Source: a virus. From it: 21,581 nucleotides of DNA. Positions 20,350-21,581 of the stretch are shown here, in pieces; within the stretch, counting starts at the first letter, position 1, and each line of letters opens with the position of its first letter. The notes beneath the pieces are model-generated. The model saw nothing but the letters and a program-made list of their open reading frames with translations, did not search any database and was not told the DNA's origin. Where the stretch lies: the IMG/VR virus record IMGVR_UViG_3300025630_000069, positions 1-21,581 of that record, one strand, 5' to 3'. The translations under genes and the position numbers were made by a program.

Positions 20350-21541
20350 CAAACTCTTTCCCGGTTTCAGCGTGAACGGCTTTCTTGCCTGTGAATTCCT
20401 GCCACCGCTTTACGATCACGTCGCAGTATTTGGGGTCGAGTTCCATGAGGCGAGAATGGCGACCGTTCTTCTCTGCGGCTATCATTGTGGTGCCGGAGCC
20501 GCCGAAAATGTCCAAGACAATCCCACCTGAGTTGGATGCGTGACCGATTGCGTTCTCGACCAACTCGACTGGCTTCATTGTGGGATGAAGATGAGATGAT
20601 TTCGGCCTTGGGAAATCCCAAACATTTGTTAGCTTTCTGTCGTCAATAAAAGACGAGCCGCTCTTGTGCCATCCAAACCAGCACGGCTCGTATTTATTCT
20701 GATATTTGCCTCGCCCTAAAGTGAATTGATCTTTATTCCACACAATCGTGGTGGAGCAGTGCATTGCTTTATCAAGGACAGAGAACATAATCCTGCCGTC
20801 TGGCCCCGGATGCCCGAAAACATAAACGCAGCCATCACACATTGCGACCAAAACAGAAACAAACGATGAGCAAAAATCTGCAAACTGATCGAGGCTCATA
20901 TTGTCATTCTCGATCGACCTTTGCTTAAACTTCGGATGCTTTATGTTTCCATAGTCGATGTTATAGGGTGGGTCGGTAAACACCATGTCAGCCTTGCGCC
21001 CATCCATCAGCTTCTCAACCGCATCGATGCTGGTCGAGTCCCCGCACATCAGCCGGTGATTTCCAAGCACCCAGATGTCACCTTCGACCGTGACAGGCGT
21101 TTCCGGCACTTCTGGCACCGCATCTTCGTCGGTCAGCCCTTCGGTTTCTTCGGCAAGAAGCGCGGCAAGTTCGTCGTCGCTGAATCCGGTCAGGTCGAGA
21201 TCGTATTCCTCGCCAAGCAAATCTTGCAATTCCAGCGTCAGCAGATCGTGATCCCACTCTGCTTCTTGGCTCACGCGGTTGTCCGCGAGGCGATACGCCT
21301 TGACCTGCGCCGGGGTTAAATCTTCCGCGACAACGATTGGCACCTTGTCCATTCCAAGCGACTGCGCCGCCGCGAGTCGAGTGTGTCCCGCGATCACTAC
21401 CATTTCGCTATCAACGACGATGGGTTGTTGCCACCCAAACTCCTTAATCGATGCCGCGACTTTGCTTATAGCCGCCTGATTTTGCCGGGGATTGCGAGCG
21501 TATGGGACCACCGTGTTGATTGCTACATTCTTGATTTTCAT
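20342..21541 (-). CDS. ParB-like / DNA adenine methyltransferase fusion
   Basis: The product is 399 residues. Residues 1-130 form a ParB/sulfiredoxin-like domain (NTVVPYARNPRQNQAAISKV, VVIAGHTRLAAAQSLGM). Residues 155-385 form an amino-methyltransferase: DMVFTDPPYNIDYG (DPPY at 190-193), HLHPTMKPVELVENAI (320-335), and LDIFGGSGTTMIAAEKNGRH (FGGSG at 346-350), with DPPY before FGGSG, the beta-class order of Dam-type and related N6-adenine or N4-cytosine enzymes. Such fusions are common in phages and may protect phage DNA or mark it. GGAGG lies 13 bases before the ATG, which is wide, while an ATGA overlap with a likely upstream gene may aid coupling. Target sequence unknown. Confidence 0.9.
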   Translation of the reverse strand: MKIKNVAINTVVPYARNPRQNQAAISKVAASIKEFGWQQPIVVDSEMVVIAGHTRLAAAQSLGMDKVPIVVAEDLTPAQVKAYRLADNRVSQEAEWDHDLLTLELQDLLGEEYDLDLTGFSDDELAALLAEETEGLTDEDAVPEVPETPVTVEGDIWVLGNHRLMCGDSTSIDAVEKLMDGRKADMVFTDPPYNIDYGNIKHPKFKQRSIENDNMSLDQFADFCSSFVSVLVAMCDGCVYVFGHPGPDGRIMFSVLDKAMHCSTTIVWNKDQFTLGRGKYQNKYEPCWFGWHKSGSSFIDDRKLTNVWDFPRPKSSHLHPTMKPVELVENAIGHASNSGGIVLDIFGGSGTTMIAAEKNGRHSRLMELDPKYCDVIVKRWQEFTGKKAVHAETGKEFDA

Positions 21542-21581
21542 GTGAAACGAAACGCCTCCAAAATTTCTGTCGCTACGAAAC
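21538..21581 (-). CDS. C-terminal end of an upstream gene, cut by window edge
   Basis: The right edge keeps one open frame ending FVATEILEAFRFT at a TGA that overlaps the methyltransferase start as ATGA. Only 13 residues are visible, so no family can be named. The junction pattern used throughout this window makes a real gene likely, but the evidence is short. Confidence 0.4.
   Translation of the reverse strand, partial: FVATEILEAFRFT

Overview
This window is the packaging, head, tail and start of the lysis region of a tailed phage or prophage. The body plan is siphovirus-like (long, non-contractile tail). Every supported gene lies on the minus strand, so transcription runs from high to low coordinates. 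Genes are packed with ATGA, GTGA or TGATG overlaps or gaps of a few bases. The longest clear gap is about 60 bases, after the capsid gene, and no stretch over 300 bases lacks a gene. I saw no integrase, repressor, tRNA, CRISPR array or insertion sequence, so I cannot tell a virulent phage from a prophage. The host is probably a proteobacterium, perhaps an alphaproteobacterium. That is inferred from family resemblances (three-helix holin of the gene-transfer-release type, ParB-methyltransferase fusion, GpA terminase with lambda-type portal); nothing in the window names the host.

Layout in order of transcription (right to left). DNA modification and packaging: the tail end of an unknown gene, a ParB-like/DNA methyltransferase fusion, a Nu1-like small terminase and a GpA-type large terminase (18075-21581). 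Head: a gpW-like neck protein, a lambda-type portal, and a long open frame joining an accessory N-terminal domain, an HK97-type prohead protease and an HK97-fold major capsid protein. A strong internal ribosome binding site there should also produce the capsid protein alone (13416-18069). Head completion and tail shaft: two small head proteins, a tail terminator-like protein, a 55-residue protein not large enough for routine ORF calling, a tail tube protein, a gpG-like chaperone with a programmed -1 frameshift into a gpT-like extension, and a tape measure protein (9649-13354). Tail tip: two distal tail/hub-like proteins, a DUF6950-like putative peptidase and a large J-like tip protein (5348-9640). 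Host-binding appendages: a tail collar protein, a possible fibre-assembly helper and a 729-residue repetitive fibre (1891-5347). Then come two DUF7936-like paralogues flanking a 47-residue protein, a secreted small protein, two small membrane proteins and a three-helix holin cut by the left edge (1-1878). No endolysin is visible; it may lie beyond position 1.

The packaging ATPase and nuclease (TerL with TerS) moves DNA through the portal into a shell made by the capsid protein and matured by the protease. The neck and terminator proteins join the head to a tail whose length is set by the tape measure protein with help from the gpG/gpGT chaperones. The tip and fibre proteins recognise the host, and the membrane proteins at the left start lysis. 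The most informative non-routine signals are the A AAA AAC frameshift site at 11506-11512, the internal capsid start at 14729 inside the protease-capsid fusion, a long hairpin just after the capsid gene (13374-13400), and four small genes (12224-12391, 1349-1492, 587-748 and the partial 1-333) that a length-filtered ORF list misses.
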